A DNA stretch of 9,484 bases, from contig CAKQJJ010000038.1 in assembly GCA_934247335.1 (NCBI GenBank), forward strand, positions 1 to 9,484, read 5' to 3'. This DNA is from an uncultured Clostridia bacterium (lineage in GTDB: Bacteria; Bacillota; Clostridia; Christensenellales; Pumilibacteraceae). A program made the position numbers and the translations under genes. The notes under the pieces are model-generated. The model was not told the DNA's origin and ran no database searches. It was given only the letters and a program-made list of their open reading frames with translations. Shown here one piece after another: positions 1 to 7,123 of the stretch. Position 1 is the first letter of the stretch. Each line of letters opens with the position of its first letter.

Positions 1-678
1 GTGCTTAATAAAGCCGGGATTAAAAAAATAGACGGAGCGCTGCTTGACCTCGGAATATCTTCGCATCAGGTCGACGACGCCGAAAGAGGTTTCTCTTTCC
101 GGCAGGACGCACCGCTCGACATGAGAATGGACAGGACGCAACGTTTTTCGGCTTACGATATCGTAAACGATTGGCAGCAGGATAAAATAGCGGAAGTCAT
201 CCTCGATTACGGCGAAGAAAAATTTGCAAGAAGAATAGCGAAAAACATCTGCGCGTATCGCGAAAAAAAGAAAATCGAAACCACGCTCGAACTTGCCGAG
301 ATAGTAAAACACAGCGTGGACAGCGCGTCGATGAAAAACGGTCATCCGGCAAAAAAGACTTTTCAAGCGCTTCGCATAGCGGTAAACGACGAACTCGGCG
401 GCTTGGGCGAAGTCATCGGCAACATGGTGGACAGGCTTAACGTCGGAGGGCGAATAGCGATAATATCTTTCCATTCGCTTGAAGACCGGATAGTAAAACG
501 CAAATTCGCCGAACTTTCCACCGGATGTATTTGCGACAAATCGCTTCCCGTCTGCGTGTGCGGACACAAAGCGGACATAAAACTCATCGGAAAGTACCGT
601 CCGAGCGAGAAAGAGCTGGAAAGAAATTCCCGCAGCGCCAGCGCAACGCTGAGAGTGGCGGAAAAAATCGAAAAATAA
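1..678 (+). CDS. rsmH: RsmH (MraW), 16S rRNA C1402 N4-methyltransferase, 5'-truncated by window edge
   Basis: RsmH uses S-adenosylmethionine to methylate N4 of C1402 in 16S rRNA in the cytoplasm, and is normally among the first genes of the dcw cluster. The visible 225 residues carry the family signatures in order: DGALLDLGISSHQVDD (11-26) running into the RGFSF and PLDMRMD block (29-44), TFQALRIAVNDELGGL (120-135), GGRIAIISFHSLEDRIVK (149-166), a cysteine-rich patch CICDKSLPVCVCG (176-188), and a C-terminal SASATLRVAEK (212-222). Full-length proteins are about 310 residues, so roughly 85 N-terminal residues, including the first SAM-binding loop, lie left of the window. The GTG at position 1 is therefore probably an internal valine codon and not the start. 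The TAA stop is followed by a 42-nt gap to the FtsL-like gene. Family assignment is secure; only the 5' end is unknown. Confidence 0.95.
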   Translation: MLNKAGIKKIDGALLDLGISSHQVDDAERGFSFRQDAPLDMRMDRTQRFSAYDIVNDWQQDKIAEVILDYGEEKFARRIAKNICAYREKKKIETTLELAEIVKHSVDSASMKNGHPAKKTFQALRIAVNDELGGLGEVIGNMVDRLNVGGRIAIISFHSLEDRIVKRKFAELSTGCICDKSLPVCVCGHKADIKLIGKYRPSEKELERNSRSASATLRVAEKIEK

Positions 679-700
679 CGTCATTAAGACGAAGAATATT

Positions 701-714
701 AAAGGAGCAAGGAG
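701..714 (+). promoter_or_regulatory. Tandem Shine-Dalgarno sites before ftsL-like gene
   Basis: Two purine-rich ribosome binding sites lie side by side: AAAGGAG at 701-707 and AAGGAG at 709-714. The second ends 6 nt before the ATG at 721, which is ideal spacing and fixes that start. The first is too far away (13 nt) to act directly but could serve as a standby site. No promoter is evident in the 42-nt gap after rsmH, so the gene is probably co-transcribed with rsmH. Confidence 0.7.
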
Positions 715-720
715 CATAAC

Positions 721-1362
721 ATGATAACGACGAGAAGAACCGCGGTAAGCGATAAAGATTTCGAGACGAAACAGAACACGGTTATCGAAACCGATTTTCA
801 GCCGGATTTTAAAGCCGACACTACGGCGTATGTTGATCCCGTCATCAAGCCGTTAAAGGAAAAAACTACCGTAGTGGCGCGCAGAATAACGCCTGCGGAA
901 AGCGTTGACAGCGATATTATGCCCACGATAAGACGCCGTGCAAAGAAAACCGAAAGCGTCGAGGACGTTCCCGAAGTCAAAGCCGATAAAGCAAAGGGCG
1001 AGGCTCGCGTAGTCGACGGCAAAACCAAGGCTGTTATGCTTACGTACGTCGCCGTGGCGTTCGTTCTGGCTCTCATCGTTCTCGCAACCGGTTTTATCGT
1101 AACCGACCGCACGGCTCAGGTTGCAAATTTGCAGAACGAAGTAAAGACTGCGTACAACAGAATAGTCGGACAGGAAGACACTATGAACGGTCTTTCCGAT
1201 AGAAACGCGGTAAGCGAAAAGGCAGGCGAACTCGGAATGAGCGACGCCGGCGCGGCAGAAGAAATCGAGCTTATCCCCATCGCCGAAGAAGTCACTTATG
1301 ATGCGAGAACCAATGGTTTCGACCGGTTCTGTGATTTTATAAGCAGACTCATCGGAGGTTGA
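721..1362 (+). CDS. ftsL: FtsL-like bitopic cell division protein with long cytoplasmic tail
   Basis: Assigned as FtsL by position, between rsmH and the division PBP, and by topology; sequence similarity in this family is always low. A charged, probably disordered N-terminal region of about 104 residues precedes one membrane segment (about 105-127). A short extracytoplasmic coiled-coil-like stretch follows (about 130-165, with TAQVANLQNEV), ending in the FtsL/DivIC-like EKAGELGM (166-173). Known FtsL proteins form a complex with DivIC and DivIB/FtsQ that activates the FtsW-PBP synthase at the septum. At 213 residues this one is well above the roughly 90-130 usual for FtsL. The extra length is in the basic/acidic cytoplasmic tail and in a 40-residue C-terminal extension ending in a possible amphipathic helix (FDRFCDFISRLIGG, 200-213). 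The start is set by the SD at 709-714. The FtsL role is inferred, as no catalytic motif exists to check. Confidence 0.75.
   Translation: MITTRRTAVSDKDFETKQNTVIETDFQPDFKADTTAYVDPVIKPLKEKTTVVARRITPAESVDSDIMPTIRRRAKKTESVEDVPEVKADKAKGEARVVDGKTKAVMLTYVAVAFVLALIVLATGFIVTDRTAQVANLQNEVKTAYNRIVGQEDTMNGLSDRNAVSEKAGELGMSDAGAAEEIELIPIAEEVTYDARTNGFDRFCDFISRLIGG
1354..1358 (+). promoter_or_regulatory. Distant Shine-Dalgarno for PBP gene with TTG start
   Basis: GGAGG lies inside the last codons of the ftsL-like gene. An in-frame TAA at 1371-1373 blocks any earlier start for the PBP, so the first possible initiation codon is TTG at 1374, 15 nt after the SD. That is longer than the usual 5-9 nt. The next alternative, TTG at 1413, has only a weak AGAAAGAGA upstream and would place the start within a few residues of the membrane anchor. 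Initiation is probably weak or coupled to termination of the upstream gene. Confidence 0.45.
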
Positions 1363-1373
1363 AAAAATTTTAA

Positions 1374-3272
1374 TTGGATTGTAATAGTTTAATCACTACA
1401 AGAAAGAGATTATTGTACGCCTGGGCGTCGGTAGTCTTTTTCTTTTTTGTTTTAATCGGAAGGCTTGCCTGTTTGCAAATAAAAGAAGTCGAAACTTATT
1501 CGGCAAAAGCTGCCGAGCAGTGGTATCGCGATTTGCCTCTTGCTGCAAAACGTGGCGTTATATACGACAGAACGGGCAGCGCGATTGCCGATAATCAGAC
1601 AGTGTACACGGTGTACGTTCGTCCGGGATCGGTAACCGAGCCGGAACGAGTTGCCGAAGTTTTGTCGGACGAACTCGGAGCAGATAAAGCTAAACTCGAA
1701 GAAAAAATACGACTTAGAGCCGTAAGCGAAATAACCGTAAAGAAAAACGTTGACGCCGTGACCGGTAAGAAACTGATAAATCTCGGGCTTGACGGCGTGT
1801 ATTTTTCCGCCGATTACAAGCGCAGTTATGCTTATCCGGAATTTTTGGCTCAGGTAATCGGGTTTACCAATGCGGACAACGAGGGTCAAAACGGACTGGA
1901 AGGCTATTACGATAAATACGTAAAAGGAATTGACGGAAGCGCGCTCGTTCAGTCGGACAACGGCGGAAAAGAAATTGTGTCCGGCGATCGGTTTTATATC
2001 CCGCCCGTAAACGGCGCAAACGTTTATACTTCGCTCGACGTCAATATTCAGGCGTATTGCGAGCAGGCTGTGTCGGCTGCAACCGAGGAATGGAAGGCAA
2101 AAGGCGCAACAGTCGCCGTAATGCGCGCCGGCGACGGCGGAATAGTCGCTATGGCTCAGTCGCCCTCGTATTCGCTGGACGATCTGCCACGCGACGACGT
2201 GGAAAAACTTAACGCATACAGTAAAAACAAGATGATCGTGGACGTTTACGAACCGGGTTCGACTTTCAAGATTTTTACCACGGCGATAGCGATAGAAAAC
2301 GACGTAGTAAACAAAAATTCGCGTTTTTTCTGCGCCGGACACCGCATGGTAGACGGACAGAGAATACGTTGCTGGCGATCGCGCGGGCACGGCAGTCAGA
2401 ATCTAAGCGAAGGCGTTAAAAACAGCTGTAACTGCGTTTTTATGGACCTGGCGTTAAGATTGGGAACCGATAAACTGTATGCCGGACTTAGAAGTTTCGG
2501 TTTCGGAGCCAAAACCGGCGTCGATTTCTTCGGCGAAAGCTCGGGGCTTATGATGAATTCGGCTAAGGTTAAATCGGTAGACCTTGCCCGTATAGGTTTC
2601 GGGCAAGCGATAGCCGTAACGCCGGTTCAGATGCTTGGCGGCGTGTGCGAGGCAGTCAACGGCGGAAAGAAAGTAACGCCGCATTTCGTGGAAAAAATCG
2701 CGTACGACGACGGAAAAACGCTTTACGAGTTTTCGTCGCCCGATTCACGCGTTATCAGTGAGCGTACGTCGGCTGAAATGCGCGCGCTTTTGGAAAACGT
2801 CGTTAAAGAGGGCAGCGGTAAAAAAGCAGCCGTGGACGGCTACCGTATAGGCGGAAAAACCGGCACCGCGCAAAAATACGAAAACGGGCATATTGCGGCG
2901 GGAAAGTACGTTTCGTCGTTCGTCGGCTTTGCTCCCGCGGATAATCCCGAATACGTCATATTGATGACCGTTGACGAGCCTTCTTCCGGCGCGTACTACG
3001 GCAGTATCGTGGCGGCGCCTTACGTCGGAGGAATTTTCTCTAAGATTTTTGCCTACGAACGTATTGCGGCAACCTGTGACGAATCGGAAACCGAATACGT
3101 TGATATGCCGGAACTAACCGATAAATCGACCGATTATGCGCTTGAAGAACTGAAAAAGCTTGGTTTGTACGTCGAGTGCGCCGGTGAAGGCGACACCGTT
3201 ATAAGCACTTTGCCGCTTTCCGGAACGAAAATAAAAAAAGGCGACGTCGTTCTCATCCGAACCGAAGAGTAA
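1374..3272 (+). CDS. spoVD: SpoVD/FtsI-type class B penicillin-binding protein with one PASTA domain
   Basis: This is a membrane-anchored D,D-transpeptidase that crosslinks septal (or spore cortex) peptidoglycan and partners FtsW/SpoVE. Its 632 residues show a short cytoplasmic tail, one membrane anchor (about 12-36), and the PBP dimerisation domain beginning with RGVIYDRTGSAIADN (60-74). The transpeptidase domain carries all three active-site motifs: STFK with nucleophile Ser296 and Lys299, SCN (351-353), and KTG (495-497, in GGKTGTAQ). A single PASTA domain occupies about 576-632 (DMPELTDKSTDYALEELKKLG through PLSGTKIKKGDVVLI). One PASTA domain resembles SpoVD more than two-PASTA PBP2B. However, this is the only PBP in the cluster, so it may be the vegetative FtsI equivalent. 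The start is TTG at 1374, because an in-frame TAA immediately precedes it. Class is certain; the SpoVD versus FtsI role is not. Confidence 0.93.
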   Translation: MDCNSLITTRKRLLYAWASVVFFFFVLIGRLACLQIKEVETYSAKAAEQWYRDLPLAAKRGVIYDRTGSAIADNQTVYTVYVRPGSVTEPERVAEVLSDELGADKAKLEEKIRLRAVSEITVKKNVDAVTGKKLINLGLDGVYFSADYKRSYAYPEFLAQVIGFTNADNEGQNGLEGYYDKYVKGIDGSALVQSDNGGKEIVSGDRFYIPPVNGANVYTSLDVNIQAYCEQAVSAATEEWKAKGATVAVMRAGDGGIVAMAQSPSYSLDDLPRDDVEKLNAYSKNKMIVDVYEPGSTFKIFTTAIAIENDVVNKNSRFFCAGHRMVDGQRIRCWRSRGHGSQNLSEGVKNSCNCVFMDLALRLGTDKLYAGLRSFGFGAKTGVDFFGESSGLMMNSAKVKSVDLARIGFGQAIAVTPVQMLGGVCEAVNGGKKVTPHFVEKIAYDDGKTLYEFSSPDSRVISERTSAEMRALLENVVKEGSGKKAAVDGYRIGGKTGTAQKYENGHIAAGKYVSSFVGFAPADNPEYVILMTVDEPSSGAYYGSIVAAPYVGGIFSKIFAYERIAATCDESETEYVDMPELTDKSTDYALEELKKLGLYVECAGEGDTVISTLPLSGTKIKKGDVVLIRTEE

Positions 3273-3315
3273 GGTGCAAACATTATGTCGTAAAAAGAAA
3301 GATTTTGCTTTTCCG

Positions 3316-3344
3316 TTGTTTTTGCTTTCGTAAAGTGCTATCAT
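3316..3344 (+). promoter_or_regulatory. Predicted sigma-A extended -10 promoter for murE-mraY-murD-ftsW
   Basis: In the 98-nt gap after the PBP gene, TTGTTT (3316-3321) and TATCAT (3339-3344) are separated by exactly 17 nt. The -10 is preceded by TGC (3336-3338), giving an extended -10 element. Transcription would begin near 3351, just before the AGGGGAGG ribosome binding site (3357-3364). This would let the four downstream genes be expressed apart from rsmH-ftsL-PBP. A 6-bp inverted repeat, CTTTCG (3325-3330) and CGAAAG (3347-3352), brackets the -10. Predicted from sequence only. Confidence 0.55.
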
Positions 3345-3370
3345 AGCGAAAGAAACAGGGGAGGCAGAAT

Positions 3371-4810
3371 ATGCGGTTAAAAGATCTTATCGAAGATTGT
3401 CCGGAAGAAGCGGCAGAAATCGAAATAACTTCGCTTGCGGTAAAATCTTCGCTTGCTAAAAAAGGCAGTATGTTTTTTGCGCTGAAAGGCGTTAAAAACG
3501 ACGGCGGCGAATATATCGAGGAAGCGGTAAAAAACGGCGCCGTGTGCGTAATATCCGAAAAGGATTACTGCGGCTTCGGGGCGGTAGTGATAAAAGTGAG
3601 CGACGATCGGATTGCGCTTGCCCGAATAAGCGCGCGTTTTTACGGAAACCCGCAAATAGGGATGAAATTTGTCGGAATAACCGGCACCAACGGTAAAACG
3701 ACCACCTCGTACATGATCAGAAGCATTTTACGCGCTGCGGGCGAAAAAACGGGCATAATAGGAACTCTCGGCGCGTTTATAGACGACGAGCCGGTAGCGT
3801 TTACCGACATGACCACGCCCGACCCGCCGGAGCTGTTCGGAATATTGGCAAAGATGAAAAGCGCCGGCGTGACGCACGTAATCATGGAAGTTTCGGCGCA
3901 CGCGCTTGCGCTTAAAAAAACGACCGGGATAGTTTTCGACGTGGCGGCTCTTACAAACGTGGGGCGCGATCACCTCGACTATTTTGAAACCGAGGAAAAA
4001 TACGAACAAGCGAAAAAGCTCTTGTTTTTACCCGAAAAATGTCTTTGTCGCGTGCTGAACGCCGACGATGGCTTCGGGCGGCTTTTATGCGCCGAATTTC
4101 CGTCCGGTACGCGCACGTACGGCGTAAACAATCCCGCCGACGCCTTTGCGATAGACGAAGAATGTTCGCTTGGCGGAATAAGATTCGTGATGAATCTGTG
4201 CGACGATATTTTGAAAATAGCGTGCCCGATTGCCGGGCGTTTCAACGTTTACAACGCGTTGTGCGCGGCGCTTGCCTGTAAACAGTTGGGCGTAAACGCT
4301 CACGCCGTTGCAAAAGGACTGCGAAACGTGGGCGAAGTGGACGGCAGATTCAACGTAATCGGCGGAGCAAAACAAAAAATAGTAATAGATTTCGCGCATA
4401 CGCCCGAAAGTCTTAAAAACGCCATTTGTTCCTTAAAAGAATGCGCGCCCGGGAAAATAGTGGCGGTGTTCGGCTGCGGCGGCGACAGAGACAGGGGAAA
4501 GCGACCCGAAATGGGTAAAGTCGCTTGCGAAAATGCCGATTTCTGCGTGGTCACCTCGGATAATCCTCGAAGCGAGGATCCCGAAAAAATAATAGAAGAC
4601 GTGATTTCGGGCATGCAAAAGGACAATTATGCGGTGGTTCCGGACAGGAAACGAGCTATAAGGTACGCGGTGGAATGCGCGGGCGACAACGGCGTAGTGC
4701 TTATTGCGGGTAAGGGCGGCGAAAAATATCAGGAAATAAACGGCGTTAAATACGAGTTCAGCGACGCGGAATTCGTTCGCGGACTTATAGACGAAAAGGT
4801 GATAGAATGA
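3371..4810 (+). CDS. murE: MurE, UDP-MurNAc-tripeptide ligase (predicted meso-DAP-adding)
   Basis: MurE is the cytoplasmic ATP-dependent ligase that adds the third stem-peptide residue to UDP-MurNAc-L-Ala-D-Glu. The 479 residues give a full-length protein. Visible motifs are the P-loop TGTNGKTT (104-111), MTTPDPPE (147-154), MEVSAHAL (172-179), TNVGRDHLDYF (195-205), the lysine expected to be carbamylated (about Lys215 in YEQAKKLLF), GRFNVYNALCA (289-299), DFAHTPESL (340-348) and FGCGGDRDRGKRPEM (367-381). DNPR followed by SEDP (397-404) is the signature of meso-diaminopimelate-adding enzymes; L-Lys enzymes differ there. The late motif usually written GKGHE reads GKGGE (447-451). The ATG at 3371 has an AGGGGAGG site with a 6-nt spacer. 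The TGA overlaps the mraY ATG (ATGA), so the two are translationally coupled. No murF intervenes. The DAP specificity is inferred from DNPR. Confidence 0.96.
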   Translation: MRLKDLIEDCPEEAAEIEITSLAVKSSLAKKGSMFFALKGVKNDGGEYIEEAVKNGAVCVISEKDYCGFGAVVIKVSDDRIALARISARFYGNPQIGMKFVGITGTNGKTTTSYMIRSILRAAGEKTGIIGTLGAFIDDEPVAFTDMTTPDPPELFGILAKMKSAGVTHVIMEVSAHALALKKTTGIVFDVAALTNVGRDHLDYFETEEKYEQAKKLLFLPEKCLCRVLNADDGFGRLLCAEFPSGTRTYGVNNPADAFAIDEECSLGGIRFVMNLCDDILKIACPIAGRFNVYNALCAALACKQLGVNAHAVAKGLRNVGEVDGRFNVIGGAKQKIVIDFAHTPESLKNAICSLKECAPGKIVAVFGCGGDRDRGKRPEMGKVACENADFCVVTSDNPRSEDPEKIIEDVISGMQKDNYAVVPDRKRAIRYAVECAGDNGVVLIAGKGGEKYQEINGVKYEFSDAEFVRGLIDEKVIE

Positions 4811-5808
4811 TACTTCGTTGTCTTGCGGCTATGCTGGTAGCGCTCGCGCTTACGCTATGTTTAACGCCGATAGTCATTTTGGTTGCGAAAAAGCTGAAAC
4901 TAAGGCAAACCGTGCTTCAATACGTGGACAATCACATGTCGAAAAGCGGAACGCCCACCATGGGCGGCGTGGCTTTCACGGCTTCTTCGTGCATTTCCGC
5001 GCTTATATTTTTCCGGGAAGACAAAACGCTTGCCGTGCTTATTCTCGTCGTTACGCTCGGTTACGGCGTTGTGGGCTTTCTCGACGATTTTATAAAAGTA
5101 TGGTTCAAGCAAAATAAAGGGTTGTCGGCATGGCAGAAAATAGTTTTTCAGACGGCGGTTGCCTTAATCGTCGCTATCTTCGCGTATAAAAGCCCGTTAG
5201 TCGGCGACGAGCAGTTTTTGCCGATAACTTTTCGCACGTTTTCGCTTAAAGCTTTTGCCGTTCCGTACTATATTCTCGTCTTTTTGGCTGCAAGCAATTC
5301 GGTTAATCTTATCGACGGACTGGACGGGCTGGCGGCGGGCGTCACTAAAAATTATCTTGTCTGTTTTATCGCGATTATCGCCGTTGCGGAAAGAATGCTG
5401 GGTGTAAACGTCGCAAACGGAACGGAAATCGAAAACGTCGCGGTTTTCGTTTGTTCGGCAATAGGCGCACTTATCGCGTTTAATTGCTTCAACGCTTATC
5501 CGGCTAAAATTTTCATGGGCGACACGGGGTCGCTGGCGTTGGGCGGAATGATAGCAGGGCTGTCGGTCGTAACCAAAACAACGCTGATTTTGCCTATTAT
5601 AGGTATAATGTACGTAATCACCGCGCTGTCGGTTATCATTCAGGTTGCACATTATAAAAGAACTAAAAAGCGCGTTTTTCTCATGTCGCCGCTGCATCAT
5701 CACTTTGAAAGAAAAGGCGTGCACGAAAACAGAATAGTCGCGGTATACAATACCGTCACGCTTATCGCGGGCGGCGGACTGTGCTGCCTGATATTGCTTT
5801 TTGCCTGA
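4807..5808 (+). CDS. mraY: MraY, phospho-MurNAc-pentapeptide transferase
   Basis: MraY is the polytopic membrane enzyme that transfers phospho-MurNAc-pentapeptide from UDP to undecaprenyl phosphate, making lipid I. The 333 residues show about ten hydrophobic segments and the family's cytoplasmic signatures: SKSGTPTMGG (45-54), GFLDDFIKV (90-98) with the paired aspartates 93-94, SNSVNLIDGLDGLAAG (163-178), KIFMGDTGSLALGG (234-247) with conserved Asp239, and the histidine motif SPLHHHFE (294-301). These match the magnesium- and substrate-binding residues known from MraY structures. The length is slightly short but within range. The ATG start overlaps the murE stop by four bases, and no separate ribosome binding site is needed or evident. 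A 49-nt gap separates it from murD. Assignment is unambiguous. Confidence 0.97.
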   Translation: MILRCLAAMLVALALTLCLTPIVILVAKKLKLRQTVLQYVDNHMSKSGTPTMGGVAFTASSCISALIFFREDKTLAVLILVVTLGYGVVGFLDDFIKVWFKQNKGLSAWQKIVFQTAVALIVAIFAYKSPLVGDEQFLPITFRTFSLKAFAVPYYILVFLAASNSVNLIDGLDGLAAGVTKNYLVCFIAIIAVAERMLGVNVANGTEIENVAVFVCSAIGALIAFNCFNAYPAKIFMGDTGSLALGGMIAGLSVVTKTTLILPIIGIMYVITALSVIIQVAHYKRTKKRVFLMSPLHHHFERKGVHENRIVAVYNTVTLIAGGGLCCLILLFA

Positions 5809-5847
5809 CATTATCCGAGGTCGAACAGCATAAAATACCTTGTACGC

Positions 5848-5855
5848 GAGGTGAT
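5848..5855 (+). promoter_or_regulatory. Shine-Dalgarno that fixes the murD start
   Basis: GAGGTGAT is a long match to the anti-SD. Its GAGG core ends 6 nt before the ATG at 5858. This favours 5858 over the in-frame ATG at 5885, which has a weaker AAAGGAAA upstream. With the 5858 start, nine short residues precede the Rossmann-like nucleotide-binding motif. Confidence 0.65.
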
Positions 5856-5857
5856 TT

Positions 5858-7123
5858 ATGTGTAATTTATCGAAAGGAAAAATAATGGTAGCCGGAAACG
5901 GCATAAGCGGAAAGGGCGCCGCTTTCGCTCTTAAAAAAATCGGCGCGGATTTTGACGTCTGCGAGGGCGATTTCGAGCGCGCGATTGCGGAAAACGATTA
6001 TTCTCTTATGGTCGTAAGCCCGGGAATTGCCTGCGACAGCGTGCTGTTTACGGCGGCAAAAAGCAAGAATATCCCCGTGATTGCCGAGATCGAGCTGGGA
6101 TATCTGCTTAATAAAGGCAAGATTCTTGCCGTAACCGGAACGAACGGGAAAACCACGGTTGCGAAAATGGCGGCGCTTATGCTGGGAGAAAAACACCGCG
6201 TCGCTCTGTGCGGAAATATCGGCAGGTCGTTTTCCGAAGTCGCAGCGCTGGGCGGATACGAAATCGCGGTTGCGGAAGTGTCCAGTTTTCAGCTTGAAAC
6301 GGTGCATAAGTTTCATCCGGACGTAGCCGTTATCACCAATATTTCCGAAGATCACCTCAATCGTCACGGAAACATGGAGCGTTATATCGGGCTGAAAAAG
6401 AAAATAGCCGAAAATATGACGAGCGGCGATACGCTCGTTTTGTCTCAGGACGGAATACCGATTAAGTGCCTCGTCGATTTTTCGCCGGAAGCGAAAGTGG
6501 TGTTCACCTGCGTGCGCGGCAAAATAAAAGGCGCGTATATGGAAGGCGACGAGTTTTTTATCGGCGGCGAAAAGATTGTCGAAAAACGAGATTTGCCGTT
6601 TACCGAAAGGCATAACTACGAAAATTTTCTGCTTGCCGCAACCGCGGCGCATGCAATGGGAGCAAGCGCAGACGAAATTCGTAGCGGTATAGCAAAGTTC
6701 ACGCCCGAGAAACACCGTTTGTGTTTGGTTCGCGAAATCGGCGGAGTGAAGTTTTTCGACGATTCCAAAGGCACCAACGTGGCGGCGACCGTTGCCGCGC
6801 TTTCCGAAATGAAGGGGAGCGTTTGCCTTATAGCGGGCGGAAGCGATAAAAACTGCGATTTTTCGCCGCTGTTTTCCACGCGCGCGAAACTTAAAAAGCT
6901 CAATCTTATAGGCGCAACCGGATATAAAATACGCGACGCCGCCTATATGAACGGTTTTGCGAACGCCGAAATTTTTACCGACCTCGAATCGGCAGTGAAA
7001 AACGCCTATGTAAGCGGTTGCGAAAACGTGCTGTTCTCGCCCGCGTGCGCAAGCTTCGATATGTTTGAAAACTATTCCGCCCGCGGCGAAAAGTTCGTCG
7101 AATGCGTCTATGCGCTGGTTTAG
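5858..7123 (+). CDS. murD: MurD, UDP-MurNAc-L-alanine--D-glutamate ligase
   Basis: MurD is the cytoplasmic ATP-dependent ligase that adds D-glutamate to UDP-MurNAc-L-Ala. The 421 residues are slightly shorter than the common 440-450. Motifs in order: the N-terminal UDP-binding glycine-rich AGNGISGKG (12-20), SPGI (54-57), the ATP P-loop TGTNGKTT (93-100), GNIGRSF (119-125), EVSSFQLE (140-147), NISEDHLNRHG (161-171), HNYENFLLA (252-260), EKHRLCLV (284-291), DDSKGTN (301-307), AGGSDKNCDF (326-335), and the C-terminal FSPACASFDMFENYSARGEKF (394-414). These place all three Mur-ligase domains intact. The gap to mraY is 49 nt and the 3' end overlaps ftsW by 14 nt. A long - strand reading frame covers the whole gene but is rich in Arg and His and has no family signature, so it is a shadow. 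Confidence 0.97.
   Translation: MCNLSKGKIMVAGNGISGKGAAFALKKIGADFDVCEGDFERAIAENDYSLMVVSPGIACDSVLFTAAKSKNIPVIAEIELGYLLNKGKILAVTGTNGKTTVAKMAALMLGEKHRVALCGNIGRSFSEVAALGGYEIAVAEVSSFQLETVHKFHPDVAVITNISEDHLNRHGNMERYIGLKKKIAENMTSGDTLVLSQDGIPIKCLVDFSPEAKVVFTCVRGKIKGAYMEGDEFFIGGEKIVEKRDLPFTERHNYENFLLAATAAHAMGASADEIRSGIAKFTPEKHRLCLVREIGGVKFFDDSKGTNVAATVAALSEMKGSVCLIAGGSDKNCDFSPLFSTRAKLKKLNLIGATGYKIRDAAYMNGFANAEIFTDLESAVKNAYVSGCENVLFSPACASFDMFENYSARGEKFVECVYALV

Noticed and set aside
679..691. Small CGTC/GACG hairpin after rsmH
   Set aside because: Only 4 bp with a 5-nt loop and no T-run; too weak to be a terminator.
1452..2390. Long - strand open frame inside the PBP gene
   Set aside because: Low-complexity basic and aromatic composition with no motif or ribosome binding site; the + strand frame is a clear transpeptidase.
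4563..4579. Perfect 7-bp hairpin ATCCTCG/CGAGGAT within murE
   Set aside because: It has no T-run on either side in either direction and it encodes the conserved DNPRSED segment, so it is best explained by coding constraint.
5801..5840. Possible promoter before murD (CTGACA and TAAAAT)
   Set aside because: The spacing is about 20 nt for the best pair and neither alternative pairing gives 16-18 nt with good hexamers; readthrough from mraY is simpler.
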